Notes under the pieces: generated by a model
Database searches by the model: none
What the model saw: the letters and a program-made list of their open reading frames with translations, nothing else
What the model was told of the DNA's origin: nothing
Assembly (NCBI GenBank): GCA_965153355.1
Contig: OZ231127.1
Span: forward strand, 41,168,001 to 41,232,000
Direction: 5' to 3'
Source of the DNA: Flaccisagitta enflata
Lineage: Eukaryota; Chaetognatha; Sagittoidea; Aphragmophora
Length of the DNA stretch: 64,000 bases
Shown here: piece by piece, positions 48,745 through 59,989 of the stretch
How positions within the stretch are numbered: position 1 is the first letter of the stretch
Layout: each line of letters begins with the position of its first letter
Translations under genes and position numbers: made by a program

Positions 48745-48905
48745 GGTTTCGTGGATCTGACATTGAATGCTGATTTGATGTCCTTAAGAGGGGCACAGAC
48801 CAGTGAACATACGAATGGATAAGGGAAAGGCCCCCTGTATTCTCCAAAACCTCTTCTTCGCCAGTCCCGCTGCCTGAAAAAGGAAGTAGAGAACCCCAAG
48901 CTGTA
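48745..48905 (+). mobile_element. Minisatellite-bearing element, remnant E6
   Basis: Two or three worn units, then GGCCCCCTGTATTCTCCAAA and CCAGTCCCGCTGCCTGAAAA, recognisable as the family right end. Confidence 0.5.
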
Positions 48906-48909
48906 TCGA

Positions 48910-49660
48910 CATATATCCAAAGCGATGGGATTCGAACTCAGCAGGCGCGGGAAAAAAGTGAGGCTCGAAACTTTTAAGTTAAAAGCAAACCATTGCTTTT
49001 CTCTCTAAGTTTAACTTTTTTTTAGCCTCCGGCAATTTGGCAGTTATGACATATGCCTATATGTGGTTTGTTCTGTACGCCTCGCTTTCTTTTTCCTTTA
49101 AACTTTCCTTCCTGTGTAGGGGATGGGAGTGAGGCGGGGGGGGGGGGGTACTGTTGGGCTAGGGTACAAAGTCGAGGGCTAAATCCTCAAAAGTTTCCTC
49201 AGACATGCTCTGAATGAGCGTGACAGGCTGACACATACCGCACAAATTGATCCGATATAAATGTATGACAAATCATTTTCATTATATATTTAAGTATAAT
49301 GCCCGAGTTGAAGAGTGTGAAAACTCGTGTTTAGGATCCTGCGATTGTAATTGTGTAAAGTGTGTGTAAAGGGGATGGGGGGGGGGGGGTGTTTACGCCT
49401 CTGCTCTGCCGTCCGCGACGATATTGTGACCTCGCATTAATTGTCGATGCCCGATCGTGCTTGTTGGATTCTTTGCTGGTTTACGTTTACTGGTTTTACT
49501 GGATTTACTGGTTTACTGGTTTACTGGCCTAAGTGACCATTCAATTCATATATTAGAGGAGAACTTAAGATTATCTTGCACCAACATACATACCTTTGAA
49601 CAGACAAGCATACCCATTTGAAACCTGGCATCAAATCAAAACTCACAAATTCAAAAACTC
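48910..49660. other. No gene; contains a palindrome-element fragment
   Basis: 49305-49440 matches the 28.2-kb fragment (GAGTTGAAGAGTGTGAAAAC, CTGCCGTCCGCGACGATATTG). G-runs at 49139 and 49378. 49480-49525 repeats TTTACTGG. Confidence 0.5.
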
Positions 49661-49670
49661 ACAAACTCAC

Positions 49671-50558
49671 CTCCATCATCGTAAGCTGGATGAAGATTGA
49701 GGCCAAATGGATCGATCGCTTGGCGGGGATAATTATGATTATCGTTATTAAAGTTTAATTCTCGGTGGAATGTGTCCGACGATGACGACGACGACGACGA
49801 CGACGACGATGATGATGATGACGATGATGATGATGATGATGATAACGAAGGCGACTCGGATAGAATATCATGAAATTTAGCACAAATGGCACCAGGCGGG
49901 CAATTGGAGACGTTAGTATCGATAACGCGGCGGTGGTTGTTGGAGGCGGCGGCGGCGGCTGATGAATAACCGCCTCCGAGGCTGCCATCGAGGCCACGAC
50001 CGCCGCCGCCGCCGCCGCCGCCATCGACGCTGCCACCGCGGGCACCGATGCTGACGCCACTCTGTTGATGCCCCGAGGACGAAAACACGTCATAGTCAAA
50101 TCCGTTGTTGAAAGAGGATGAAGGGGAAGAAGAAGAGGAGGAGGAAGAGGAGATGTCGCCGCCACTGAAGCCGAACGACGGATTCTCCCACGAAAACGAT
50201 GACGAAGACGATGACGATGATGACGACGAAGAAGAAGCCGACGTCAACCCGGCGTCATTTTTGAAAGACGTCACTCTGACGCCGGAAAAAAGGTCCCCAA
50301 CATGGTCACCGCCGACGCCGTCGTGTCGATTTGATGACGACGACGACGACGACGACGATGACGAAGATGACGGCGATGATGATGACGAAAAAGAGGCGGT
50401 TCCAAAGTCAGAAATACCGCCATATCCGTCAAAGTGGAAACCAGAGGAAGAGGAGGGGGACGAAGAGGAGATGGAGGAGGAACGGGAAACGCCATCGCAG
50501 TCAGTTTTAAACGAAGAAATGCTTTGGTTCTTCAATGATTCCGGAAAATGACAAATGC
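49671..50558 (-). CDS. Proposed 888-nt internal exon of a Ser-rich gene
   Basis: Minus strand: acceptor (CT)54 TTACTTCCGCCCCCCCCTTCCAG|GC at 50559 and donor GATGGAG|GTGAGTTT at 49670, both close to consensus. 296 codons, phase 1-1. Begins [20 protein letters not shown], then alternating Ser runs and ordinary segments ([35 protein letters not shown]), a Gly run, and a conserved-looking [20 protein letters not shown], ending [14 protein letters not shown]. Ser codons are mixed TCG/TCA/TCT. Likely an extracellular or disordered scaffold region; family unknown. The next exon is proposed at 31868-32115. GC content is clearly higher than the flanks. Confidence 0.6.
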
Positions 50559-50576
50559 CTGGAAGGGGGGGCGGAA

Positions 50577-50691
<115 letters not shown>

Positions 50692-50919
50692 TAAGGGAGT
50701 CATGTCAGCATTGCATTGGATTAGATTCTGGTATCTCTTTGTCTTCATGCTGCGTTATCCTTCTTCCACGAACTTGTAACGCGGAAGTGCTGATGCAGAA
50801 CTGTATCAGAATAATGATTATCGCGGACACAGTAATTATAAGCGGACAAACAGACGGATTCATTTCATCTTTAGTTGATATGTGCTATGTCTTTGAATTT
50901 TCTCCGCGTAATGTACGGC

Positions 50920-51033
<114 letters not shown>

Positions 51034-51149
51034 AAAATGACTGACAGACCAACATATAGAAAGTCAGACAGAAAAACAGGTAGAGACACGTATGTACGTA
51101 GGGACAGAAAAGGGGAAAGATAGAAAGACGTAAGAGGAGAGGGATGAAA

Positions 51150-51287
51150 AGAACAAGGCCAAGTAGGCCAATAAGGTGCGACGTGTTGATCGTCGAACGA
51201 ATGCGTTACAGACCAACCGACAGACCAACAGACCAACGGACAGAGCCAGTTATAGAGGTGGTTTGTCGCACCTAAAAACAAACTGAC
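51150..51287 (-). mobile_element. Palindrome element (GGTGCGAC subfamily)
   Basis: AACAAGGCCAAGTAGGCC (hairpin GGCC/GGCC), distal GGTGCGAC, (GACC/GACA)n, AGTTATAGAGGTGGTTTGTCGCACCTAAAAAC. Distal GGTGCGAC and terminal GTCGCACC are exact complements. Confidence 0.85.
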
Positions 51288-51289
51288 AG

Positions 51290-52076
<787 letters not shown>

Positions 52077-52277
52077 GAAAGGATTGAATGAGTGTGGGTG
52101 GCAAAGATTGTACATTGTTAATCATGGTTTAAAAAAGAGTATTCGCCATAATTTTAACCGTTAGTGTACAGAGCAGTGTACAGTGTACGATAAGATGTTT
52201 CTTGGTAAGATATCTATCAAATTTCATCAATGAGGCAGAAATTTAAAAGCAAATTTACATCTTCTGTGCCTGAGGTA

Positions 52278-52840
52278 CAGTAGATCTCGTCTAGACTTGA
52301 GATAACGGGGGCAAGCATTGTGGAAAGACGAATGAAGGCAGGGGAGCGATATTTGGATCATAGACTAATCGAAGGATGCTTAATTCCCCATGATAGCTGG
52401 TTGCTATGGAAACACATTTCCATGTATTCTCGCTAAAGTATCAATATTTTGAGAGATTTTTTTAGGGAACATTGCTTAAAATAAAATTTGCTACAACTTT
52501 CCCACTGTATATTCTGTAAGAATGTCGCTCGTTTAGCCGTTGCTAGGGAGCGTATCCATGTGTGACAACCCCTAGCAACCGCTAAACGAGCAACATTCTT
52601 ACAGAACATACTGTGGGAAAGTTGTAGCAAATTTTATTTTAAGCAATGTTCCCTAAAAAAATCTCTCAAAATATTGATACTTTAGCGAGAATACATGGAA
52701 ATGTGTTTTCATGGCAACCAGCTATCATGGGCAATAAAGCATCCCATTATTAGTCTATGTTTGAAATATCACTCCCCTGGCTTCATTTGTTTTCCTACAA
52801 TGCTCGCCCCCGTTATCTCAAGTCTAGATGAGATCTACTG
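52278..52840. mobile_element. Fold-back pogo/Tigger-type element
   Basis: TA|CAGTAGATCTCGTCTAGAC ... GATGAGATCTACTG|TA. The two arms (about 275 bp each) are near-complementary along their full length, meeting near 52555 in a TAGCGGTTGCTAGGG region. TIR and TA target resemble Tigger. The full-length inverted copy implies a palindromic deletion derivative. Confidence 0.8.
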
Positions 52841-52844
52841 TACC

Positions 52845-53083
52845 ACCGTGCATTGAAAATCTCAAATGTGAATGAAAATTTGCAAATGATTGTTCGTAAC
52901 CCTAATTAGCACAATTTTGTTCACTTCCGTTTCCGTGTACAGTTAAATATGGTAAAGTAGCCAAGGGTTGTTTTTTTTTTCGCGCGTCCTTGCCTGTATG
53001 CAGATATGACTTACGAGAAGGAACGAAGCGTTATTGTCAGTCGGTAAATTCTGAAAAGAACGTCATGATGCAAAGGGATGAGT
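52845..53083. other. No gene seen
   Basis: Short AT-rich spacer with a T-run. Confidence 0.4.
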
Positions 53084-53419
53084 TTAATGCGAAAGTCCTC
53101 CCTTAAAAGACGCTTTTGATAGAAAAAAATCTTTAATAACCTCATCTGAATATTTAATGGAAGTGTCAGCGCCGGAAAGATACGCCGGGGAGGCGACAAA
53201 GGCAATGAAGATGAAGATGACAACGATGACGATGTCGAGGATGACGATGACGATGACATGACGATGAAGATGACGACGACGACGATGACGACAACAACGA
53301 CGATGACGAAACGACGACGTCCTCGACAGCGAGTACAACGATATCAAGACCGGTGACGTTATCCCATGAATCAAACATGAGGAGAGGAAAGGCCTTAAAA
53401 ATGCTTCATTAGCGTCCAT
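53084..53419 (-). CDS. Possible small membrane-anchored protein or first exon
   Basis: Starts at GCCACTATGG (53419), an almost perfect Kozak site. 111 codons: MDANEAFLRPFLSSCLIHGI, a His/Arg-rich run from GAC/GAT-type triplets, a hydrophobic stretch (VIVIVILDIVIVVIFIFIAF), then AYLSGADTSIKYSDEVIKDF and a stop. The two repeat-derived runs depend on frame. Another frame of the same DNA is Ser-rich like the 50-kb exon, so this may instead belong to that gene. Confidence 0.25.
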   Translation of the reverse strand: MDANEAFLRPFLSSCLIHGITSPVLISLYSLSRTSSFRHRRCCRHRRRRHLHRHVIVIVILDIVIVVIFIFIAFVASPAYLSGADTSIKYSDEVIKDFFLSKASFKGGLSH

Positions 53420-54305
53420 AGTGGCGACCCACGACCCCGCACTGGGCGACCCCGCTCATCCACAAGGCCACCACCAGTAACCCGTGTCTGGCATCACAAT
53501 ATCAAACAAAGCGACCTTACCCACGCAGAGACGAGCCACTGTCACATCTAAGGCTCAAAGACCTTTATGTCCGTTGTCTTCAACCTTAACAATTCTCGAG
53601 TTTTTTCTCTTTCAAAATCATCACCATAAAGCAGAGTCTCTGCCAGAGAGAAAAAAATTGGTGCCGCAACTGTTCTAGCTTTTAAAAGGAAACATAAACC
53701 TCGTAAAGCGTCAAAGATTTTGTACAGCCACGTCATCACATTCTCCTCCACCAATAACAACAAAAAAATGGGAAAACCATTTACCGGGTGTTCTATGGAA
53801 AAGTTTTCTTTTCATAAGGTGATGTTAAAAAGATAGTAAGTTTTTAATGGTACACACGGTATTTCTTTTCCAATATCCAAATCCCATCTGTCAAGTTTTG
53901 CGTGATTCAGCGCCATCCGCTTTTCAGATTAAGTTATAACCAGTTATGTTAAACGTAAAACATATCGAAAGGAGCAATATCATAATCACACGACATTCAC
54001 CATGACATAAAATAAAAGAAGAAAAAGAGACCAAGAGAAAAACACCTTTCATATTTATAATCCGCCATCCTTTTATCTTCAACCGTCTCAAACTCTCCCC
54101 ATTCTCCCCAATTTACTCCACCAACACCCCCTCCCCCAAACCCGTGTCACCCGAAAAAAAGCTTCTGCCATACTCTTTTCCATCAAATCTCGATTAGTCT
54201 TACTTCCAAGGGAAGCTTTCATTCACTCTCCCCTCCTCTTCTTCTTCATGCCTTCAATCGACCGATTCGTCATAAGAGCCCCATGAGCATTTCTCGGGGT
54301 CACAT
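53420..54305. other. No firm gene
   Basis: A minus frame at 53548-53763 has ordinary composition (MTWLYKIFDALRGLCFLLKA...) and an acceptor-like tract upstream, but no verified start or donor. Confidence 0.3.
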
Positions 54306-54462
54306 CTTCTTCTTCTCTTTCATTTTCTTCTTTTTCTTTTTCTTTTTCTTTTTCTTTTTCTTTTTCTTTTTCTTTTTCTTTTTCTATTTCTTCTTCTTCT
54401 TCTTCTTCTTCTTCTTCTTCTTCTTCTTCTTCTTCTTCTTCTTCTTCTTCTTCTTCTTCCTC
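54306..54462. repeat. (TTTTTC)n then (TTC)n
   Basis: Twelve TTTTTC hexamers then about 25 TTC triplets. An ATG-initiated minus frame (54522-54223) crosses it as Glu and Glu-Lys runs. Confidence 0.95.
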
Positions 54463-54574
54463 TTTAACTTTCAACCCGGAAGCGACAGCGACTTGATATG
54501 ACACGATCCGTTTAAAAGTCATTTTCTTATAGGGCAGTGGCTCCGAATTCTTAAGGGCTTACAATTAGGCTGCG

Positions 54575-54725
54575 CGCACGCAAGTAAGGCTATTCTGTAT
54601 GGAGTGGAGTCGAGTCAAGTCAAGTGGTTTATTCCGTCGGTCGGTCGGTCGGTCGGTCTGCCCGTCACACTTAGCTTTTTTCGTCTGCCCGTCACACTTA
54701 GCTTTTTTCGTCGTTTTTGGTCATT
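54575..54725 (+). mobile_element. Palindrome element, 5' degenerate
   Basis: GCGCGCACGCAAGTAAGGC, (GGTC)n and a 27-bp CTGCCCGTCACACTTAGC unit doubled at 54658-54711. The 3' end is lost. Confidence 0.55.
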
Positions 54726-54929
54726 TTAAGGGGGGTATCGACTCATGATGAAAAAAAAATTACTAAATTTCTTACTGGTGATGAACGTGATGAATGAACT
54801 AGATGAAATTAATCACAAAAAAACCATTCCTCTTTTGCTTAATCCGTTCTATCTCGACAAAATATGTGTCGTTATCACTAAGGTTGAGGGGAATTGAAAA
54901 AAAAAAAAATTTTCCTCACAACTAAAAAT

Positions 54930-55015
54930 GCGGGTGTGGCGGGAATCGAACTCGCAACCCGAAAACGCAACAATGTTCCCAGCTCCAAACGTTACCGCTG
55001 AACCAAACGACGCTG
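54930..55015 (-). ncRNA. tRNA-like sequence
   Basis: Minus strand: TTTGGTTCAGCGGTAACG as box A and GCGAGTTCGATTCCCGC as T-arm/box B (one mismatched pair). The anticodon and acceptor stems are irregular, so it is a pseudo-tRNA or SINE head. Confidence 0.55.
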
Positions 55016-55159
55016 ACAATTACACGGATCATAATGATGAATAAATCTCAAAAGATTAATTCAAGCAACCAACCAGGGTTGTCATAAGAAATTTATAGGA
55101 AATCAACTCTGATGTGACCTGGATGCTTGATTGGCATGAGTTTGCATTCGTCGGTAGTG

Positions 55160-55605
55160 CAAACGGAGAGAGAGCGAGAGCGAGAGAGTGAGAGAGCGAG
55201 AGCGAGTGAGCGAGAACAAGAGAGCAAGAGCGAGAGAGAGGGAGCGAGAGAGCGGGAGCAAGAGAGCGAGAGCGAGAGAGAGAGAGCGAGGGCAAGAAGG
55301 CGAGGGCGAGAGAGCTAGACAGCGAGAGCGAGAGCGCAAGAGCGAGAGAGCGAGAGCGAGAGCAAGAGAGCAAAAGAGAGAGAGCGAGAGCAACAGAGCG
55401 AGAGCAAGATTGAGAGATCAAGATCGAGATTGAGAGAGCGAGATCGATATTGAGAGAGCGAGATTGAGAGAGCAAGATCAAGAGAGCGAGATCAAGATCG
55501 AGATGGAGAGAGCAAGAGCAAAAGAGCGAGAGCAAAAGAGCGAGAGCCAAAGAGCAAGAGCCAAAGAGCAAGAGCGAGAGAGCGAGAGAGAGCAGGAGAG
55601 CGTGT
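55160..55605. repeat. GAGAGC-type hexanucleotide array
   Basis: About 440 bp of GAGCGA, GAGAGC, AAGAGC and ATCGAGATTGA variants. The array drifts from GAGCGAGA at left to AAGAGCAA at right. Confidence 0.9.
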
Positions 55606-55744
55606 AAGCAGTAGAGCGCTCAAGCAAGTGACCAAGCTAGCATGCAAGCAAGCAAAGGAGCAGGCAAAAGATTGAAAAGCATGAAAATTACGCTGCAGTA
55701 TCTTCAAACACTAAGTTGTATTTCCAAATAATACTGTCTATGTC

Positions 55745-55915
55745 GGTTTTTTTAGCATTTTGTTTTTATTTCGAACATTTTCTGTAATTTCAAACTTTGT
55801 CATTGGAAAAAACTTGTACGTAATTCGAATTTTTTCCAACGTAGGGGAGAAATCAAATTTTCCATTTTTGGTTTGAGACAATTCTAAAAAGTTGTGTAGT
55901 TTTGAGGCTTGGAGT
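55745..55915 (+). repeat. Relative of the copy A insertion (5' part)
   Basis: ATTGGAAAAAACTTGTACGT, ATTCGAATTTTTTCC, CGTAGGGGAGAAATC and CATTTTTGGTTTGAG match the reverse complement of 5840-5960. Confidence 0.7.
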
Positions 55916-55925
55916 AACCTCTTTC

Positions 55926-56076
55926 AGTCGCGGACACGCGACTCTACACCTTGCCGTGTCGGTCGGTAGGTCGGTCCGTCGGTCGGTCCGTCACATTTTT
56001 GAACTACGAGCGGTTTTTGCATTACTGCTCCTGCCCAACCGTCCGCGACTGGATTGCCGTGTTTCCGGCCTTGTTT
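55926..56076 (+). mobile_element. Palindrome element (AGTCGCGGAC), complete
   Basis: AGTCGCGGACACGCGACT, ACACCTTGCCGTGTC, (GGTC/GGTA)n, ACCGTCCGCGACT, GCCGTGTTTCCGGCC, TTGTTTTT. Confidence 0.85.
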
Positions 56077-56189
56077 TTATACTCATAGCTAAGAAAGAGC
56101 TAACTTTTTTCTTTCAAATGGCGCCAACTAGAAATCTCTACGATCATCAGTTTTGGCATTATGAAATTTCTCCTCCTTCTTCTTCTTCT

Positions 56190-56860
56190 CCGTTCCTCCC
56201 CCCCCCTCAAGGCCCAAATTCTAGTCTCACTACCCAAATCCTAGCTTCGAGTAGGGATGTGGAAGCGATTGACCGCTTCCATTTTGGAGGATGGGATAGC
56301 TACTAGTATTTGAACTACAAAATGGAAGCGGAAGCGGAAGCGGTGGAAGCGGTGGAAGCGGCACTAAAATCGACCGCTTCCACATCCCTAGCTTCGAGGC
56401 TCAAATTCCTGCTTTGAAGCTCAAATCCCAGCCTCGAGGCTCAAATCTCAGTCTCCAGGCTCAAATCCCAGCCCCGAGGCTCAAATCCCAGCCCTGAGGC
56501 TCAAATCCCTGTCTCAAGGCACAAATCCCAGCCTTGAAGCTCAAATCCTAGCCTCGCAGCTCAAATCCCAGCTTCGAAGCTCAGATCCCAGCCTCAAAGC
56601 TCAAATCCCAGCCTCACAGCTCAAATCCCAGCCTCGAAGCTAATATCTCAGCCTTGAAGCTGAAATCCCAGCCTCGAAGCTCAAATCCCAGCCTCAAGGC
56701 CCTAATCCAAGCCTCATGGCCCCAATTCCAGCCTCCAGGCCCTAATTCCATCCTTGAGGCCAAAATAAAAACAGCATAGGTCATCGGCCCCTTAGGGGCC
56801 GCTTCCCTTCTAACCACCTCACACCCACATTCACTCACGTAGGGGCAACGGGTACCGCTG
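56190..56860 (-). mobile_element. Minisatellite-bearing element E5 (reversed)
   Basis: About 20 units of 20 bp (GCTCAAATCCCAGCCTCGAA type) from 56205 to 56765, interrupted by an hAT MITE. Then CCCTTAGGGGCCGCTTCCC and GGGGCAACGGGTACCGCTGA, the complement of the CAGCGATACCCGTTGCCC end of E1-E3. The reverse complement of the unit aligns with the E2 unit. Confidence 0.8.
56252..56390. mobile_element. 139-bp hAT MITE, copy 2
   Basis: Same ends as 34974-35109. Perfect 8-bp target duplication GCTTCGAG (56244-56251, 56391-56398). Inserted in a minisatellite unit of E5. Confidence 0.9.
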
Positions 56861-56874
56861 ACCATCTAACGCTT

Positions 56875-57012
56875 TTGCGACTATTTTACTTTTTTGGCGT
56901 TTTTGAGCTTTCTGAGCATATGGCTTCTGCCCAGATGCCCTAGTGACCTTCTTCAACACTGCGCCTGTCCACCTGCACGCGACTAGGCTAGCCGTGTATC
57001 CGGCCTTGTTTT
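56875..57012 (+). mobile_element. Palindrome element, 5' degenerate
   Basis: TTTTGCGACTATTTTACTTT, CCACCTGCACGCGACT, TAGCCGTGTATCCGGCC, TTGTTTT. Confidence 0.65.
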
Positions 57013-57044
57013 ACCGACCGACCAACAAAGCAAGGTGTAGAGTG
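57010..57044 (-). mobile_element. Palindrome element split by the 1.8-kb hAT copy (left part)
   Basis: ACCGACCGACCAACAAAGC, AAGGTGTAGAGTG; continues after the hAT at 58871 as GTAGAGTGGCTTGTCTGCGACTAAA. Confidence 0.7.
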
Positions 57045-57184
57045 CAGGGCTAAGGATGCGCAAGATTTTCATAAGCGTTCGCGTTCGCGTTTTACAGCAG
57101 CTCGCGCATCGCGTCACGCATCGCATCCAACGTTTTTGGTTGCTATCGCGTTCGCGTTACGCGTTTTCAACGCTTCTTACACTT

Positions 57185-57376
57185 TTTCTTTCAGAAAGAA
57201 TGAAAGAAGGAGGGAAGGAAGGAAGGAAGGAAGGAAGGGAAGGAAGGAAGGAAGGAAGGAAGGAAGGAAGGGAGGGAGGGAGGAAGGAAAGAAAGAAAAA
57301 TAAATAGGAAAAACGGAAAAAGGAAAGAAATGAAAAAAGAAAAAAGGAAAGAAGGAAAGAAAAAAGGGAAGCAGGA

Positions 57377-57435
<59 letters not shown>

Positions 57436-57579
57436 TAAAAAAGTGAAAGAAAGAATGAAATTGAAAGAAAGAATGAAATTGAAAGAAAGAATGAAATTGA
57501 AAGAAAGAAAGTGAAAGAAAGAAAGAAAAAGGAAGAGCGAAAGAAAAAGGAAGAGCGAAAGAAAGAGAGATAGAGAGAG

Positions 57580-57642
<63 letters not shown>

Positions 57643-57650
57643 AAAACAAA
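57185..57650. repeat. (GGAA)n / (GAAA)n polypurine tract
   Basis: Plus-strand purines for about 460 bp with repeated GAAAGAATGAAATT words at 57445-57500. Confidence 0.95.
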
Positions 57651-57789
57651 ATCGACAAACAAAAAAAAGAAAGAAAGAAAGAAAGGAAGAAAGAAAAATA
57701 AAATAGAAAAACGAAAAAAAGAAAGAAAAGAAAAAAGGAAAGGAGGAAAGAAAAAGGGAAGCAGGTAAGAAATAATTGAATTCATGAAG

Positions 57790-57995
57790 GAATAAAAAAA
57801 CAAGTGAGGTGGGGTTACAATATTGTTGCGAACGGGTGGGCAACCCCCATTCACACCCAACGCCCCACTCAACTCCCTTTCCAACACAGACACATACAAA
57901 AAGCTTCCAAAACACTCAGTTTCCCACTTTTTTAATAGTGCTGACAGACTGACGGACAAAGCCTTTTATAGAGTTGTGTGTCCGCAACTAAAAAC
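57790..57995 (-). mobile_element. Palindrome element (GTTGCG subfamily), complete
   Basis: AACAAGTGAGGTGGGGTTAC, distal GTTGCGAACGG, ACAAAGCCTTTTATAGAGTTG, TCCGCAACTAAAAAC. Followed directly by the start of another (AACAAGTCCCCAGGGGTGAC, 57994). Confidence 0.8.
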
Positions 57996-58069
57996 AAGTC
58001 CCCAGGGGTGACAATATCATTGTCGCAAGCAACCTCCCCCCAGCATATGCTCGCAGATGCACGCACACA

Positions 58070-58179
58070 CACATGCACATGGACACACACACACGGACAC
58101 ACTCACACGGACACACACACACGGACACACATGGACACACACACACACACACACACACGGACACACACAGACACACACA

Positions 58180-58232
<53 letters not shown>
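58070..58232. repeat. (CA)n with CACGGA variants
   Basis: Interrupted CA array. Confidence 0.95.
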
Positions 58233-58235
<3 letters not shown>

Positions 58236-58269
58236 CACAACCGCAACATCTAATAAACCAACAAACTAA

Positions 58270-58467
58270 GGGGGCGTTTCTAGTCAGAGACAATCGCGTT
58301 TTGAACGGGCCACTCGGTCGCTTGCTACGTTCGTTTGCTTGCACCCACTTCGCTCACTCACTTCGCTCACTCCCTCGTGGGACACTTGAAATTCTTGAAA
58401 ATGCGTTCACGCTGTTAATGCATTTCACGGGAAGAAACGCGTTTTTCATCTTCACTAGAAACACACC
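58270..58467. mobile_element. PIF/Harbinger-like MITE, second member
   Basis: GGGGGCGTTTCTAGT at left and ACTAGAAACACACC at right, with internal AATCGCGTTTT / AAACGCGTTTTT words, match the ends of 40595-41060. Flanks TAA and TTG. The interior repeats CTTCGCTCACTC. Confidence 0.65.
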
Positions 58468-58662
58468 TTGAGGGATGGATGGACAAGAGAAAGAAAGAAA
58501 AGATTCAGAGTTAGAAGAATAAAACGTCTGCTTGCTTTGAATTTAAAGGTCTGGGACAAGGCCAAGGCAAAAGAGCATGGATGCGAACGCTTTGAAGAGG
58601 ATGCGCGTTAGCATCCACTCCCATATTTCATCAAATGTGTTCGCTTCCTTATCCGCGTTTTT

Positions 58663-58812
58663 AGTTGCGGACACGCAACACTATAAGAGGCTTTGTCCGT
58701 CCGTCGGTCGGTCCGTTTGTCCGTTGGTGAGCACGAGTCAAAAAGTGGGAAAACGCGCATATCCGCCCCTGCCCAACCGTCCGCAACTGATGGCCGTGTA
58801 TCCGGCCTTGTT
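58663..58812 (+). mobile_element. Palindrome element (AGTTGCGGAC subfamily), complete
   Basis: TTTTTAGTTGCGGACACGCAAC, ATAAGAGGC, (GTCC/GTCG)n, CCAACCGTCCGCAACT, GGCCGTGTATCCGGCC, TTGTT. Distal GTCCGCAACT is the exact complement of AGTTGCGGAC. Confidence 0.9.
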
Positions 58813-58893
58813 CAAAATCTCGCGCATCCTGTGCGTTCGCATTCGCATCTGGATCGCATTCTTACCCCTGGTAGAGTGGCTTGTCTGCGACTA

Positions 58894-59046
58894 AACAAGG
58901 CCGGATACACGGCATGACAGTCGCGGATGGTTGGGCAGGAGCAGTAAAGCAAAAACCACCCGGAATTCAAAAATGAGACGGACGGACGGACCGATGCACC
59001 TACCGACCGACACAGCAAGGTGTAGAGTCGCGTATCCGCGACTAAA
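58894..59046 (-). mobile_element. Palindrome element (AGTCGCGGA), complete
   Basis: AACAAGGCCGGATACACGGC, distal AGTCGCGGATGG, GGGCAGGAGCAGTAAAGC, (GGAC)n, AAGGTGTAGAGTCGCGTATCC, GCGACTAAAAA. Confidence 0.9.
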
Positions 59047-59193
59047 AATTGAAGGAAAAAGGAGGATAAAACGAAAATAACTAGGCCGCATGTCGGACCA
59101 CTTGTACTAGTAGTCGCATTTAATTGGCAGGGGCGGTTATGCATTATGCAAGAGGACAGGGGTAGTTGAGCAAATGGGCGGGACAGCCGAGAA

Positions 59194-59988
59194 CGGTCAG
59201 GATTCCCGGTTGCAAAAAGCTTAAAGAAAAAAAAAAAGATGGACGCCTCACAGATTTTTGCACAGGGGACCTAAAAAGACTGTAGAACATGATTCTGATA
59301 TTTATTTTGACCTAACTTGAGCCAAAAAAATTAGAAACGTTTTTTTGTGCTAAAAACAGCTATTTTTCAATGAAAAATGGTATAAAATGAAACATTTAGA
59401 ATTTTTTTTTTACAGATTCATGGAGTACCAATAGCAATTGATACTTGAATGACCTTAGAACAATTTTGAATAGGTCTACGAGGTTCAAAACTTGCGTTAA
59501 AGTTCTCAGAAATGAAAAAATAACTCAAAATCAAAAAATTCTAAAAACTGGCATTTTGGAACTGTTTTTAAGGGTAAGATATGATATCAGTATGAATTTC
59601 TTCGATGTACTTGAAAAAACATGCATTTTATAGGCGAAAAACGCAAAACCGCAATAAGCAAATGAGATTAAGTGCAAATTTTCAAAAATAGTAAAAATTG
59701 TGTAAAAACATCAATAATTCAATCAATACAGTGCAAATGGTTAAAATACATCAAATTTAATCAGATTTGATGAAAAAATATTGAAAAATTAATGTTTTTA
59801 TAGGAAAAAACACAAGTTTTTACATAAAAAACCGTTTCTAATTTTTTTGGCTCAAGTTAGGTCAAAATGAATATCAGAATCGTGTTCTACAGCCTTTTTA
59901 GGTCCCCTGTGCAAAAAACTGTGATGTGTCCATCTTTTTTTTTCAAAACCCTTAAAATTGAGATTTTCTTTAACCGGAGTCCTGACCG
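59194..59988. mobile_element. MITE with about 150-bp inverted repeats
   Basis: CGGTCAGGATTCCCGGTT against AACCGGAGTCCTGACCG. The repeats include GATGGACRCMTCACAG, TTTGCACAGGGGACC and ACCTAACTTGAGCC. Possible CCGAGAA flanks. The interior is AT-rich without ORF. Confidence 0.8.
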
Positions 59989-59989
59989 A

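Larger units (their letters stand above)
57045..58870. mobile_element. hAT element, 1826 bp, with perfect 8-bp target duplication and nested insertions
   Basis: Ends CAGGGCTAAGGATGCG and complement of CAGGGGTAAGAATGCG. GTAGAGTG on both sides (57037-57044, 58871-58878). Subterminal GCGTTCGCGTT-type words recur at both ends. Carries at least one (GTTGCGGA) palindrome element, a Harbinger-like MITE and a further palindrome element. No transposase frame seen. Confidence 0.9.

Noticed and set aside
54223-54522. ATG-initiated Glu/Lys-rich 99-codon frame
   Set aside because: Mostly TTC/TTTTTC repeats. The short unique ends are not enough to support a gene.
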